64,000 bases of DNA from Tubulanus polymorphus (taxonomy: Eukaryota; Nemertea; Palaeonemertea; Tubulaniformes; Tubulanidae), in contig NC_134030.1 of assembly GCF_964204645.1 (NCBI RefSeq), positions 20,029,110 to 20,093,109 of the forward strand, given 5' to 3'. The notes beneath the pieces were generated by a model. The model was not told the DNA's origin. It made no database searches and worked only from the letters and a program-made list of their open reading frames with translations. Each line of letters begins with the position of its first letter. The first letter of the stretch is position 1. This document shows positions 42,755 through 55,393 of the stretch, piece after piece. The position numbers and the translations under genes are program-made.

Positions 42755-45700
42755 ATGGTTTCGGTTCATTTTGTCGTGTTGATGCTGTTCGGTATGGATC
42801 GACTGAGAGCGCTGTTTATATCGTCGCTGGTCGTCTGGCGAGTTAACATCGCGCACGCTGATCTGTCTGACTCTGTGACGGTCAGTTCGTCTTGTAATAA
42901 CACTTGGTACCCCGTCGATTCTACGTCCGGTTACATCGTTTCACCGAATTACCCGTCGGTAACGCGCGGTGTTGAATGTCGTTGGTTCGTCAACAGCTCT
43001 TTACCGGAAACTTTCAACATCAAACTATACTACGACATCGAGCCGTCAATATTCTGTAGTGATAACTACCTTCTCGTCGGTGAGTCCGATAACAGATTCT
43101 GCGGTGAAGGAAAATACGAAATCCACCGTAACGATTCGATCTCATTGCTGTTTAGAAGTAACGTCGATGGTTCGCGGGGTAGTCGGGTTTATATCACATA
43201 TCGTTTAGAACGAAACAATTTGAAATTAATTCACACCTGCGCAAAATACGGTTTAAAAATCAACAAATCACCAACATCGATAGGATACAAGTTTGCTTTG
43301 TTGGTATGGCAATGTAAATTGTATTTAGAATGGATCGGGATCCCGGATGGGTTTGCTATGAATTTCACGTTTTCGCTGATAAAATTCCAATTATTTCCCG
43401 GCACCGATCCAGCGACAACTGTTCAAATTCATGACGGATGGAACAGCAGTGAACTTATTGCTGTAATACCAGAACAAACCGGACATCCACCTTCATCATT
43501 CTATACTAAAACTAACAAAGCTATGATCAGTTTGCTACTTGGGCGAAACGTATTTACATCACGATTATCAGTTCAAGTGTATAGAATATCAGATTGGAAC
43601 GTCTCTAATCCGTTAATCCAAATCTCTAATAACGAGTCTGGAGTGCTCATTCCTGATGACAACAGTTTACACGTAATAACTCGATCAAAACACTTACACT
43701 GCTGGTCTATCACAGTGCAGGTGTTACAGTACGTCGTCTTCAACTGGACACGTGATCTCAGCACATCCGGTGACGTAATTGGTGTATATAAACTAGAAGG
43801 GTTACGCGTTGTAGAAACCGATATTTTACTCGGTTACAACTACCTGGAATCACTGAGTGTTAAATCTTACGGCTTTCTCGTCATACTGTGCGTTTTAATA
43901 AGACCAGGTGTTTTACAATCGAATGTGAAAATTGAATTTGAAGTGAAATCTATTTCCATAAAAGACGCACGAGTGGATAAACACTTGGTGAGTATTGTGT
44001 GTTTTGATTTTAAGTTTTGGATTTTACCATGTGTGGATCTCTATTACAAGGATTCATGCGTAGGGTTTTCCCGTTGTCTTCCGAAAATAAATTGAACGTC
44101 TTCGAAGAAGTTACGTGCACTTTTTCTTGGAGATCCAGATACTATAACTGCATGTGTTAGCGATTATTGGGATAATTTAAAAGAAATTTCATTTTAGCAA
44201 ATCTTAAAACACGAATTGCTGCACCTAACAAAATCATTAACGGACATAGATTTGAAAATGTTGTTATGTTATTAATACTTAAAAAAACAAATGCTGATTT
44301 CTTATATTTTGTAGATATCTGGCTACAGTTACAATTTACTTCCTCGATTTCTGTTCCCAACGACAAAGAAGACAACATTTTCGTATCGCATAAATACATT
44401 AGAATCTAAACGGAAAGTTGATATCTATGAGTATAGATTAAAACTAACAGTTTTATCAGAGACGTGCGAGAGAGTTGGATTTTATATATATGATGGTGGT
44501 AATTTTACAGCTAGACGCTATGGTCCGTATTGTCCTGGTTATAAATACGGTCGTAACGTCGTCAGTCTGATTACATCAGGAGGACCGGTTACTGTAGTAA
44601 CATACACTTATAACTGGGATAAAAACTTAATAGTTAATCCGGTGTCATATCTATTATTCGCCCCTACTGATTGTGACGGGTATGTTCTGCAGGAAGGAGA
44701 AAATCAGATGAATATGACGTCACACTGCCTCACGATTACACCTGAAAACCGGCGCCTTCCTTTAGAAAATATTTATATATTATCAGAACACGAATATCAA
44801 ATTCACACTTGTTCCCGTGGTTTAAATTCATGTCCTGTTGTTACTCTTACAACTCAATTACTGAATAACAGTCTCTTATTGAATCATCTGATGATAAAAG
44901 GGAGTAGTTATAGGTTCTGGAGTAGTTATATGATGATTGTACTACGACGTAAATGTTTGGTGTTGATGATCTATCAAGATTCCCCGGTACTTACTTCTGA
45001 TAGTTTTGCATACGTCCCGCCGATGCGAGAAAAATGTGGAGTCGCACAATCACCGAACTATCCTGGATATGTTCCACAACGCAGTAAATCAAGTTTGTAC
45101 TACTCATTTCATTACGACAAACATTTGAATTATTACATCAGATTCCTTTTCAAATTTATGGGACACGCCTCGTGCAGCCCTTCTAGTAGTAATGCCGTTC
45201 GAGATCAATTATTACTGGCACAGATTATTTCGAAACCTGGTAATCATGAAACCGGCTTTAGACAGCGTCGCCACGAGAATAAAATATGTGAAAATAACGC
45301 AGTACCTGGACTTGTATTGTACAGTCTACTCGGGTATGACGTTTACTTTGAAGCGAAAAACTATATCCCAATATTCAAAATTCAATACACTTTAGAACAA
45401 GCGTCCTTACAAACACATCTGAATAATGGCTGCGGATTAGATTTTCTGGATTCAGGTGTTTCGTGTATCAGATACATCAAACATGAACGTCTGAATTGGG
45501 AGAACGCTGAAATGTACTGTCAACAGAAATACGGAGGACATCTTCTCAGTATCAACTCTGAACATGAAATGATTGCTTTAAAAAAACTGTTCGCTACGAA
45601 ACTTCTTCAGGAGGCGTATTCACAGGCGGCGCTGATTGTGATGATTGGATTGAAATGGCGGGTAATTTCAAAGTTTCGTTATGAACATGTTTACCATCAT

Positions 45701-48700
45701 TCATTTAGTTTTGAACATGATTTTGAATTTGTTACGAATTCATTCATTCTCTACTAAAAGCCTAGAATATTTCATATTGATTGAAACAGATTTCTATTAG
45801 TCAACGTGTAAAATGTAACATGATCTTAATTTGATAAACTCAATTCAGACGCTTGATATAAGTTAGATATCCTAAAGCTAATCGTCATGAACACTTCTAA
45901 AACCATTTCGATCAATGAAACTGAATTTATTTTGAACAGAATGATGGTTATTACACGTGGACTGATGGGAAACCATTGAGCTACACAGAATGGTTTAAAC
46001 CTTCTATGATAAACGAAACGATACCAGAAGTTATTCAGGGATTGATATCTCCTCTACGAAAACAACCGATAAATGACGTCAATATGCCGTGTACGGCGAT
46101 GATTCTGAATAATCCACGAGGATCAGCGAACTGGGTTCGATTTCCGTGTCAAATCGAGGAGACTCGAACAACTTTCATTTGTGAAAAAGACAACGATAAC
46201 TCCTCGTCGACTAAAAATCACAAATTACCTGTTGCAGAAGAAAACTATACTTATTATTCGGGGATATTGGAATCAGTTAACTCCACGTGTTTTAAGGGAT
46301 GGATTGGTATAGAAGGACATTGCTATCAGATACTTACAGCCTGGGATACTCACAGATTGACAATTCGGGAAGCTGAGGAAATGTGTCTTCAAATCGGTGG
46401 TGAATTAGGAATAGTATCCAGTGATGTTATAATTCAGCATTTGATTCAAATATTTCATTATGAACATCAATATGGTGCTATACTGGCGAAGGCTACGGAT
46501 AGTGAATTTCTTGCTCTGAATCCAGTTTTCACCAGAGATGAAATAACATATAAAAAAACGGTGAAATGGTCAGTGACTGCCTTTGATAATGTCACAGATG
46601 TAGCGCATTCAGTGCTATGTTCCTATAATGTAACTGATGAAGAGTTGACTTCTATAAAAAGGTGTAAATCGTGGCAATTTGAATGTAACGATCAAAGATG
46701 TATCAGCGATCATCGCGTATGTGATACCAGAAACGACTGTCAACACGGTGATGATGAACTCGATTGTTCGAAATCAATCTTACAGAGTCAGTTCCACTGT
46801 ACCGATGGAGAAGTTATATCTGTTAGTAATTTGTGCGATTTTGTACGAGATTGCGCTGACGGATCAGATGAGAACTCGTGCTATCATACTTCATGTTCCT
46901 CTGAACAGTTTAAGTGTAGCAATGGACAATGCGTGGGTAAATATAATCAATGTGATGGACTGGTTGATTGTAAAGATAAATCTGATGAGATCGGCTGCTC
47001 TTCGGATGAATGTAACGGGTTTCTGTGTGTAAATGGTGAATGTATCAGTTCTCTGTTGTATCGGGATGGTGTTGTAGATTGTGCTGGTAGCCTCGAAGAA
47101 GATGAGATTGTCGTCAACATAACAGTTACACCAAAGATTCACTGTACAACAGAGAACTACTGTACGACTAATTTCACAAACTTATGTAAGAAATCCGATG
47201 AACAAAGATGTTCTTTCGATTCTCCTCATTGTTATTCTAGACGTCACAGGTGTATTCTAGAAAGGATGCCGATTGGTTACCCGGTATGTAGAAGGCTCGA
47301 ACATATACAAGGTTGTACTGATTTCAAATGTCCAGCTGGTGCTGCAAAATGTCCAGCATCTTACTGTATACCGATGGGACAGGTGTGCGATGGTCGATCC
47401 GATTGTCCTAACTCAGAAGATGAGCGAAACTGCAAGACTTTGTCGTGTCCTGGCATGTTTAAGTGTGGCCAGGAAATCCGATGCATACCTCAATCTGAAG
47501 TTTGTGATGGTGTCGTCAATTGTAAACATACCACAGATGACGAAGCGTTCTGTGACGTCATATGTCCAAAGGACTGTAAATGTCAAGGTCATTTGATAGA
47601 TTGCGATCATGCTGGTTTCGTAGAAATTACTGATCTTTTCTCGGCATCAACTCGAGTTCTGATTTTATCAAGAAACCAAGTTGTATTCAATGAGTCAACA
47701 TTTTCTTCGTACCTCTATTTACATTTCCTTAATACTTCACGTAACAATTTGTCTTATATTGTTCCAAACGCGTTCTCAAACCTGCATAATCTACATACAT
47801 TAGATCTTACCTATAACCGCATAATATCACTTTCCGCGAATACATTCGCCGGTTTGTATAGTTTGAAAATGCTTTTGATTTTTGGAAATCCAGTGAGATA
47901 TTTAGAAGAAGGCAGTTTTCAAGGTTTAAAGTCATTAAGCGATCTCGATCTTCACGGACTTTCCTTGTCGTTACTCGGTGGAAATGTGTTCCGTGGTTTA
48001 TCCGCTTTAGAGTCGTTAAATTTCAGCAGTAACGTGATCAGTTATATTTCACCAAATGCGTTCTCCGGATTAACAAAACTAAGAAATCTGGATCTAACCA
48101 AAAATTCTGAAGTCATATCCGTACAAAGAAACGTTTTTGACAGTCTTACATTATTGAGTTCGTTGGCTTCTGACGCGTACAAATTTTGTTGCATGGTTCC
48201 GAATGTTGACCAGTGTCTCCCGGAAGCCGACCAATTTTCATCTTGTTCCGACCTGATGGGTAACACTGTTCTTAGAGCAATCATTTGGGCGATCGCTTCA
48301 TTCAGCTTTTTTGCCAACATAATCGTAATTTTACTTCGCGTTCAAGCGTTACGCATTTCATCCTCTGAATCACGTAACACATCCTCTGATATCCTAATCA
48401 TTAATATTGCCACCTGCGATTTTCTCATGTCAATTTATCTTTTTCTGATCGCTGGAGCCGATTACGTCTATAAAGGTGTTTATTTCCTCAATTCCGAAAT
48501 GTGGACAGATAGTTCACTGTGTCGACTCGCTGGGATTTTAGTAACTCTTTCGTGCGAAGGGTCTTTGCTTTTTCTCCTGATTCTAACCCGTCAAAGATAC
48601 TCGAATATCGTCGATCCATTTTCTGGAAGCCCAATTATATCATCGACATATGTGTCCGGTATTTGCTGTATATGCTGGATCATTTTGGGCAACATTTCAA

Positions 48701-49170
48701 TGCTACCGTTGTCGTCATCTTCTTATTTCGGACATAACTTTTACGGCACAACTGGTGTTTGTTTACCTATGAATTTACTATCCATCGATGTCCACGCCTG
48801 GCAATATTCATTCGCTATTTTTGCCGTGTTTAACTCGGTCGTACTTGCTACAATAATGTTGACGTATGCACAGATGTATAGACTCGTATCTGGAAGCAGG
48901 TCCGGCTCGGGTAGAGCTGATCCTACCGAATTGGTTCTGGCGCGTAGGAGTTTAGTGATAAATCTGTGTAATTTATTTTGCTGGTTACCGATAATTATCG
49001 TTCAGGTTTGCGCTGTATTGCGAGTAGAAATACCGAACCAAGTGGCGGCTTGGTTGGCGGTACTTTTCCTACCGATCAACTCGTCACTGAATCCACTTCT
49101 TTACACCATCCTCACTATTGATGTTAAATCTATTCGGGCCAGAAATAAACGCGTTTTGAAAACTCGCTGA
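42755..49170 (+). CDS. Chimeric CUB / C-type lectin / LDLa / LRR GPCR, unit 3
   Basis: Exons 42755-43987, 44315-45661 and 45940-49170; 1,936 aa. Exon 2 is open from the acceptor at 44314, although its first ATG/GTG/TTG-type codon comes only at 44642. The second half of exon 2 is almost identical to unit 1 (SDSFAYVPPM and the segment after it). Two splice-border changes are private to this copy: the exon 2 donor is CGG|GTAATT instead of CAG|GTAATT (Gln to Arg, weaker -2 position), and exon 3 begins with Asn instead of Asp. GT and AG are intact. A lectin-start Asp is Gly (NNGCG). Domains otherwise as in unit 1. AATAAA at 49312. Confidence 0.88.
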
Positions 49171-49311
49171 ACCATTCGACAGTCAAACCCTGACTATGCA
49201 CTCTAATCAGAATGCTGCGAAATCTTTTCAGATGAAATATATTATATACATAAACAAATACGTAGCAAACGTGTGGACTCGAGAACGAACTGATACTTGC
49301 TTATACGTTCC

Positions 49312-49317
49312 AATAAA
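49312..49317 (+). terminator. Poly(A) signal of receptor unit 3
   Basis: AATAAA with an A run, 142 bases after the stop. Confidence 0.6.
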
Positions 49318-49844
49318 AAAAAAACTGACGACACTTAAAGATAATAACGCAAAGTAATGAAATCATCGAATGGGTTTCGAATCGTGTCCAGAAATACGAC
49401 GTAGCGATAAGAATACACGCTAGGAGAGCTGAGTAATGTTATCTAATATGAGTTGTAACACCGATTATCCTGACAGTTAATTACGCTTATTTTATATCAG
49501 GATGATTTGAAAATTATGTAAGCTGGAAATAAAAGTGCCAAATAGTGGTACATATTCTACGTTCATCGATTTAAAACCGTATTTGAACGCTTCAATGTTA
49601 AAGCGAAGGATAAAGCTTGCGTTGCTTTCGTCCATTCAAAGTCCTACGCCCGGAGGAGGTGGGATCACTTCAAATGCGTGTCGAACCATATGGACATTAT
49701 CGGCGCTGTTAAAGGTGATCTACGTCTTTTGAATTCAGTCGTGTTCAGTATGTTCTTGCCAGTTTCTCGTTTATTAATCTTTTATAGCCTCGGCCTTCAA
49801 CACCCCCCTGACAAAGGATAAGTATCGTCTAATGCACTGAGTTA

Positions 49845-50115
49845 GGTGTACTCGGGCCCACAACGGGAACGACAATTGAATCAATCGCTCAACACTGATC
49901 AGAATGATAACCGAGTTCCGATTCATCTTCGCCGTGTGCTGAAGTCCGTCACAGTACACAGTAAACACCGCCGACACTCCGTAAAAATAATTCAAATATC
50001 GGAATTTTTCCAGACCGTACGTCCACAACGATAAGTATTCCTTCAATGAGGTGAAGCAAAATAACGCGACCAGGTATTTTAGGATCGCAAATATTCTGAG
50101 CAGGTGGTACGTACA
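49845..50115 (-). pseudogene. Inverted relic of the region 1 GPCR, unit 4 spacer
   Basis: Minus strand reads SLWTYGLEKFRYLNYFYGVS through SVERLIQLSFPLWARVHLT in one frame (about residues 88-154 of the receptor), then changes frame toward TM2. Slightly better preserved than the unit 3 relic. Confidence 0.85.
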
Positions 50116-50166
50116 AATTTGTAAATTCGAGAAAAAACAATTGTAAGAAATAACCGTGAAAATTAG

Positions 50167-50240
50167 CGTTCGAACCCCTAAGCCCTCGGTTGCCTGGAGA
50201 CTAGCGACCGGCGGCTTAAAACCACTCGGCCAGTGAGCCT
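50167..50240 (-). mobile_element. tRNA-derived SINE head, unit 4 spacer
   Basis: Same element and position as 37860-37932. Confidence 0.55.
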
Positions 50241-50391
50241 GTTACATGAGTTCATAGAAGATTTGGATTGTGTATTGAGCTTGGATCAAAATTTCCACCA
50301 GTTGTGATCTAGATGCTTAGTTTACGTTAGTATACTGAACGGCATGATCGATGACCAACAATATTCACCATTCAATATACGATTTACTCAC

Positions 50392-50469
50392 CTGTTGCAC
50401 TGAAGGTTTGGGTTACTGATATTTCTGATCGATGAACCATGCTCACGAATCGGTGTGCAAATACATTTT
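50392..50469 (-). other. 78-nt exon-like module, unit 4
   Basis: Same length and splice-like borders as the other units. Confidence 0.35.
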
Positions 50470-52932
50470 CTAAAAGGAGTTTAATACAAATATACAGTTT
50501 GACAGGTTGTAGTGCAGTTCGGTCGTCAAAACAACTGACGAAAATTGTAATGAATAGTTAACCTATCGTGTGAAACTGAATTAACTCACAAACATCAGTT
50601 TAAGTACCGTACTGCTATTTCCAAACTTTCGTTGTATTAAATTAGACAGCCAAGAAAATTCACCCCCAATCAGTCGCTTGCCGGTTAAGACTGAATGAAA
50701 GATTGTTTGAATGAACCGGAACCGAATTTCCCAATTATGTACTTTGAACAAAAAACTTTTGTAAACTCGACCGCCGATCACACAACTATATCTGTACTTC
50801 GATTATCGATTGTAAAACCAAACCCCCTGTTTCGCTCCCGGCAGGTGTGGTGGGTTTGTAAGGGACACTCAATCAAAAAATCAAACGAAATTTACCAACC
50901 AAATAAATAACAGGGACCATCCCTATTTTAGGAAAAAAAACACAAATGAAGAAGAGCCACAATTCAAAGTATACACGATAAAATCTATCAAATTGAACCC
51001 ACTACGTTCGCTAACAGCCACTATCACGTGGAAAGCGGCAAAATTTCGGCAATATTTAAACTTCAAACCGGGGCGTTGATGACGTACGTAGTCCCGGCCA
51101 ATTACATACATGAGTGTCTTCTAAACGATTAATATATTTATCGAAAATCCCCATTAAAATATTCCTGCTGTGCGGCCAGTTTGTTCTCTACTTATCACCA
51201 AACTGTGTAAAACATATCCTCAATTGACGGTGCAGTATTTCAGGGGCGAATCTCGGGTATTTGGGTCCAGGGAAGTAAAAGGGACCATATGAAACGTTTC
51301 TGTAATGACGATGCAAGACGCATAACGACATAGCCCTATGGCCAGGGGTACTCGACAATAGAAATGTTATGAAATTTTAAGAAGAATTTGGTCGGATTTT
51401 CCACGAAGTTGAATATTGACATCCATGAAATTGATCATAAAATACACAATACCACGACCACAATCACAATACCATTGTATATTCATCATTTTGTATGAGA
51501 AAATACCACTTCTGTTTGTTTTATATTCACCTTAATTAAAATAATAAATTTAAACAGTTTCGAGGATTTCTTAGGAATTCCTTTTTGGGACTTTCAAATT
51601 TAGGCTCTAAATCCGCCCCTGAATTGTGCCGCATTCTTAGGCATTTTTTACTTCAAGCCTTCAAATCACGAGGAATACACGTATCACAGAGGGCCGCATT
51701 ACGTCACTGCAGAGAATGCGTCTCTTGGAGACGATGGTGGAAGGCGGGGACTTAACAAAACTGTTTAGATGATATATAAGATGTGTTTTTCTGCTTTCGT
51801 GATGGATCTAAAAACTTCTCGCTGCATTTCCCTGTAAGAGGACACCATGAAGAGTCAATCAATCACCAAAGCTGTGCAATTATTTGGTTTTATTTCAATT
51901 TGTATTTGAAGAATATATAGTATCGCGCGCAATATTTTTCATTCATTCGTCGACTGTTCTGGCTCGAGAAAACGAGATATTGTCATTTCGAAAGTATAAT
52001 ACGTTGGAATAGCGACTAAGGTAAGCGTAGTGATAAAATATTCTAATTTAACGATAAAAATGATACCTTGTTTCTTAAAAGCTTAAAAGTTGACCCGCCC
52101 GGCCGCCGCCTATCTACCCTATACATTATTCTAAAAAAATAAACTTTTATCAGCCAATCGACGACAAGACGCGGCGGCTATTGAAACGAATGGATTACAA
52201 ATTTTATTGAAATTTACAAAATAATCCGGGCGCTGCGGAGAAACAAGGTGTCATTTTTAGCCTAAAATAATATACTCCGATAAGTACAGCAGCAATTTCA
52301 GTAACCGGAATCTAAAATACGACACATGACTAAACACTTTTTTTCTGCTGAAAATCATGCATCGATTAATTGATCAATGACGTGTCATATAGTGTTCTAT
52401 CAATCGTGTTCATAACCAAATTTTTCTATAATAAATGATTTTCTATAATTGAGGTTAGTAACTAATTTCAAACGAATATCTTTTGACTAGATCATTTGGG
52501 CTGAGGAACCAAACTTGGAAGCGACTCTGAAGACAAAAAATGAATTATCGATGATTATCTATATTAGATATTTAAAGCTTATCACTCACGGAAAGAAACG
52601 ACAGAGACTTGTTCCTGCGATGCCCAAACACTAGCAATGCGGCCGCCCTGCACTCACTTCATAGCACGGCATTCAAACCAGCGATTCAAACCCGTTACAC
52701 TGCTCTGCACTAAATCAAAAATACATCAAGTATTCTTTATGAATTTTGACTATATCTATTATCAGTTCCTTTTTTCTGTGTAGCTGCGTTATTTCAAACC
52801 TGGCTCATTCTCTGACGAAAAGGTTTGCTCATTGAGAGCCTATTTGAAAACTGTCGCAATATCAATTTTCTTTTCGAATTTTTGAAAATGCCAAATTGCA
52901 AATATATTTTATTCAAATTCTAGGCGAAGAAA

Positions 52933-53609
52933 ATGCTTGCTTACACAATGACTCGCATATGTGCTTTTGCTGCGATTGTGGCCAGTGCCGCGGCCTTCAG
53001 TGGTGAGTTAAGACTAGGAAAATAATACTCACCTTCATGAGATTTCATAAAATGATATAATTCAATTCACAATTATCATTAAACATTTAGTATCCGTTTA
53101 TCGACGGAACGAATTGATTCGATAGATATATTTCACAAAATGACACATATACATTATGACAAAAACCCTGTTAATTGACGTGCAACATATTGTTATTATA
53201 CACATGTATTTTTTTAACACCCTGGCCCGCTAAGCGCCACGCTAGAAGCGGGTTCGATGTTTCTTTTTCCCAATACCCACATCAGAGAAGAACCTCCGAC
53301 CAAGAAACTCTGCCGCCTCCAGGGTTTGAACCCATAAACCCTGGATTAATGAGAGCAGTGTCAGGCGGCTTATACTACTCGGCCACTGCGCCTCTCATCT
53401 GTTATCCTCATCGGGATCATCATTATAGTCCTACATCTGGGGTGGGAGTTCCAATATTTCTTCAATTTAGGTAAAAACGTCTTTCACTTCAAAATTCAAT
53501 TTTTAATTTCATGCTTTTTGAAAATATAGATTGCCATCCAAAGGGCTGGACGTGTGACGATAGCCTTAAGTGTTGCAGCAACACCTGTAGAGCTAGTATT
53601 TGTTCCTGA
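52933..53609 (+). CDS. Secreted six-cysteine knottin-type peptide, unit 4
   Basis: Exons 52933-53002 and 53530-53609; 49-aa precursor. All six cysteines are present with the standard spacing. It is the most changed mature peptide relative to unit 1: Tyr to His and Arg to Trp in loop 1, Asp to Ser in loop 2, Asn to Ser in loop 3, while the signal exon has only a silent Tyr codon change. The first downstream poly(A) signal is altered (AATAGA). The SINE-bearing intron is conserved. Confidence 0.75.
53305..53393 (-). mobile_element. tRNA-derived SINE in the knottin intron, unit 4
   Basis: Orthologous to 28285-28373, with both box-like motifs on the minus strand. Confidence 0.6.
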
Positions 53610-55393
53610 TCGTTGAGTACAAAGGTTTATAATGGGATATACTCGTGGTGGTTTGGGAAATGTATCCGATTATGAAACTGAACGACAGTCGGTTTTACTG
53701 ACTCGGCCGTGTACTAAAAAGCTCGCACTGAATCTATATTTGTTACCGATTCTTCATATCTTGTACTTAATTTGATTTAATAGAACTGCGAGTAAATAAA
53801 TCAATTGTCGGGTTGTTGACTGTTTATGATTCATCGGTCAGAGTTTTCAAAGTGATCAGAAGTGCCATTCCATCGGCGGTGAAGAACATTCATCGTCAAT
53901 TAAAAAAGACTACTCGTAAGCAAAAGTCCAAAATCTCCCTAATCAATTATTTCAGTCCCAGGGTTTAAATGTTTCATATGCATCCATCCATTAAGATATT
54001 TAGAGTTTTCTGTCCTAGTTCCCGATCGGCGATTTTCTTGTGACTTCACGCAACCACGTATGAAACTGGAGAAAACAATACAAATTCAGTTTTAAGATGC
54101 TTTAAATGAAATCCATTTTCGTAGTTCATTGATGCTTCGATCTTTTTATTAACGTCTGCAAACATCGTGCAATCTAAGATTTCAATAGATTATATCAGCA
54201 ATAGGTGCCGAATATAAAGAGTAAATAAAACTGGCCCCGAACTGTACCTGGGGGACTTCCACATCGAAAGTCAGCAAAATTAACTTTACCGTTTGTAACA
54301 ACTTTGTGTGTACATTCCTGAAGGTGGCTATAGATTTGAAATAATTCTGTTTTGAATTTGATTAGCGGCCATGCGTTCATGCATCTTTGTGGCTACAGGT
54401 TAGTAAGATAATGATCTATCATTATTCAATTAGTATAGATTTAAAAGTTGTGTTTTTTTATCAATTGCTCAACCGAGCATGATTTCAATTAAACAGTTCG
54501 TAGGTACAACACCGGTTTTCAAAGAGCAATTTATAATTCTAGTAACGATTGGAACAGTAACACACTGTTTTAGAATTGGCGCGGGCAACTAAAGCATCTC
54601 CCTTATACTTCGCAAATCCACGACCCGCATCAAAATTGCTCGGAGCACCACGGCAAAACTGATCATTAACGCAACTAATGGTCAGTAGCGTATGTTCCAA
54701 ACGAGCGATGGAAATTCACCTATTTCAAACTGGTCATTTATGCGTAAAATACAAGCACTTGAGAGACACATGGATACGCGACATGGACTTAATAGCGTAA
54801 CCTGCATTTTCAAGTGTATTAATGGCTTATGCGAGCTTTCAACTTAAACTTCGTGTTGGGCGGTGATTTATTGATAGACCGTCTAGAAGATTGAGAACCG
54901 CATATTTTTTTTTAAAACTTTCTTTCAAAATCAATTCCGCAAGATCTAGCGGTTTGAAATCAAATCAATTCGTACGGATATAGTTAATGAAATTTTGGTC
55001 ATCTTGAATTGATGCAAAGATAGAAAAGCATTGAATGATGATTTTGAGGCTCATCGTGAATATTCGACGATTCTATAACTAAAATTACGTTCGGGTTGAA
55101 TGTTGTCTGATGAAATATGTAATGTCTAATGTCTAAATTCGTGTGTGAACAAATTGGAAAAATCAAAATTGGATTTAATTGACCTTAATTTCTCATTTTG
55201 GTGAGCAACATTGAATCTAGAAATTATTGCTAATTGGAAAACAGATCTGTAAGCAAAAAATCCAAACATTCCAACTCTAGAATCGGTTTTCAAACTAATT
55301 GCGGCAGTAACCAAAAAATCCACCCAAAAGAGGTCACAGCGAATTCTCTGATTGGACGAACTGTTATCTGTGCTCGGTTGTTATTCGACGAAT
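53610..55393. other. Unit 4 interval between knottin and receptor genes
   Basis: Peptide 3' UTR, shortened reverse-transcriptase relic (54165-54400), anonymous conserved blocks and receptor 5' flank. No intact gene. Confidence 0.5.
54165..54400 (-). pseudogene. Non-LTR reverse transcriptase relic, unit 4
   Basis: Homologous to the unit 2 relic but with more indels; CGSPPGTV replaces CGSPQGSV and the FADD segment is partly deleted. Confidence 0.65.

Larger units (their letters stand above)
49171..52932. other. Spacer between receptor 3 and knottin 4
   Basis: Full-type spacer: inverted GPCR relic (49845-50115), SINE (50167-50240), 78-nt module (50392-50469), conserved block (50584-50910), the block shared with unit 1 (about 51060-51500; its minus frame has a stop here) and AT-rich 5' flank. 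The G-rich tract is deleted near 51605. No intact gene. Confidence 0.6.
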
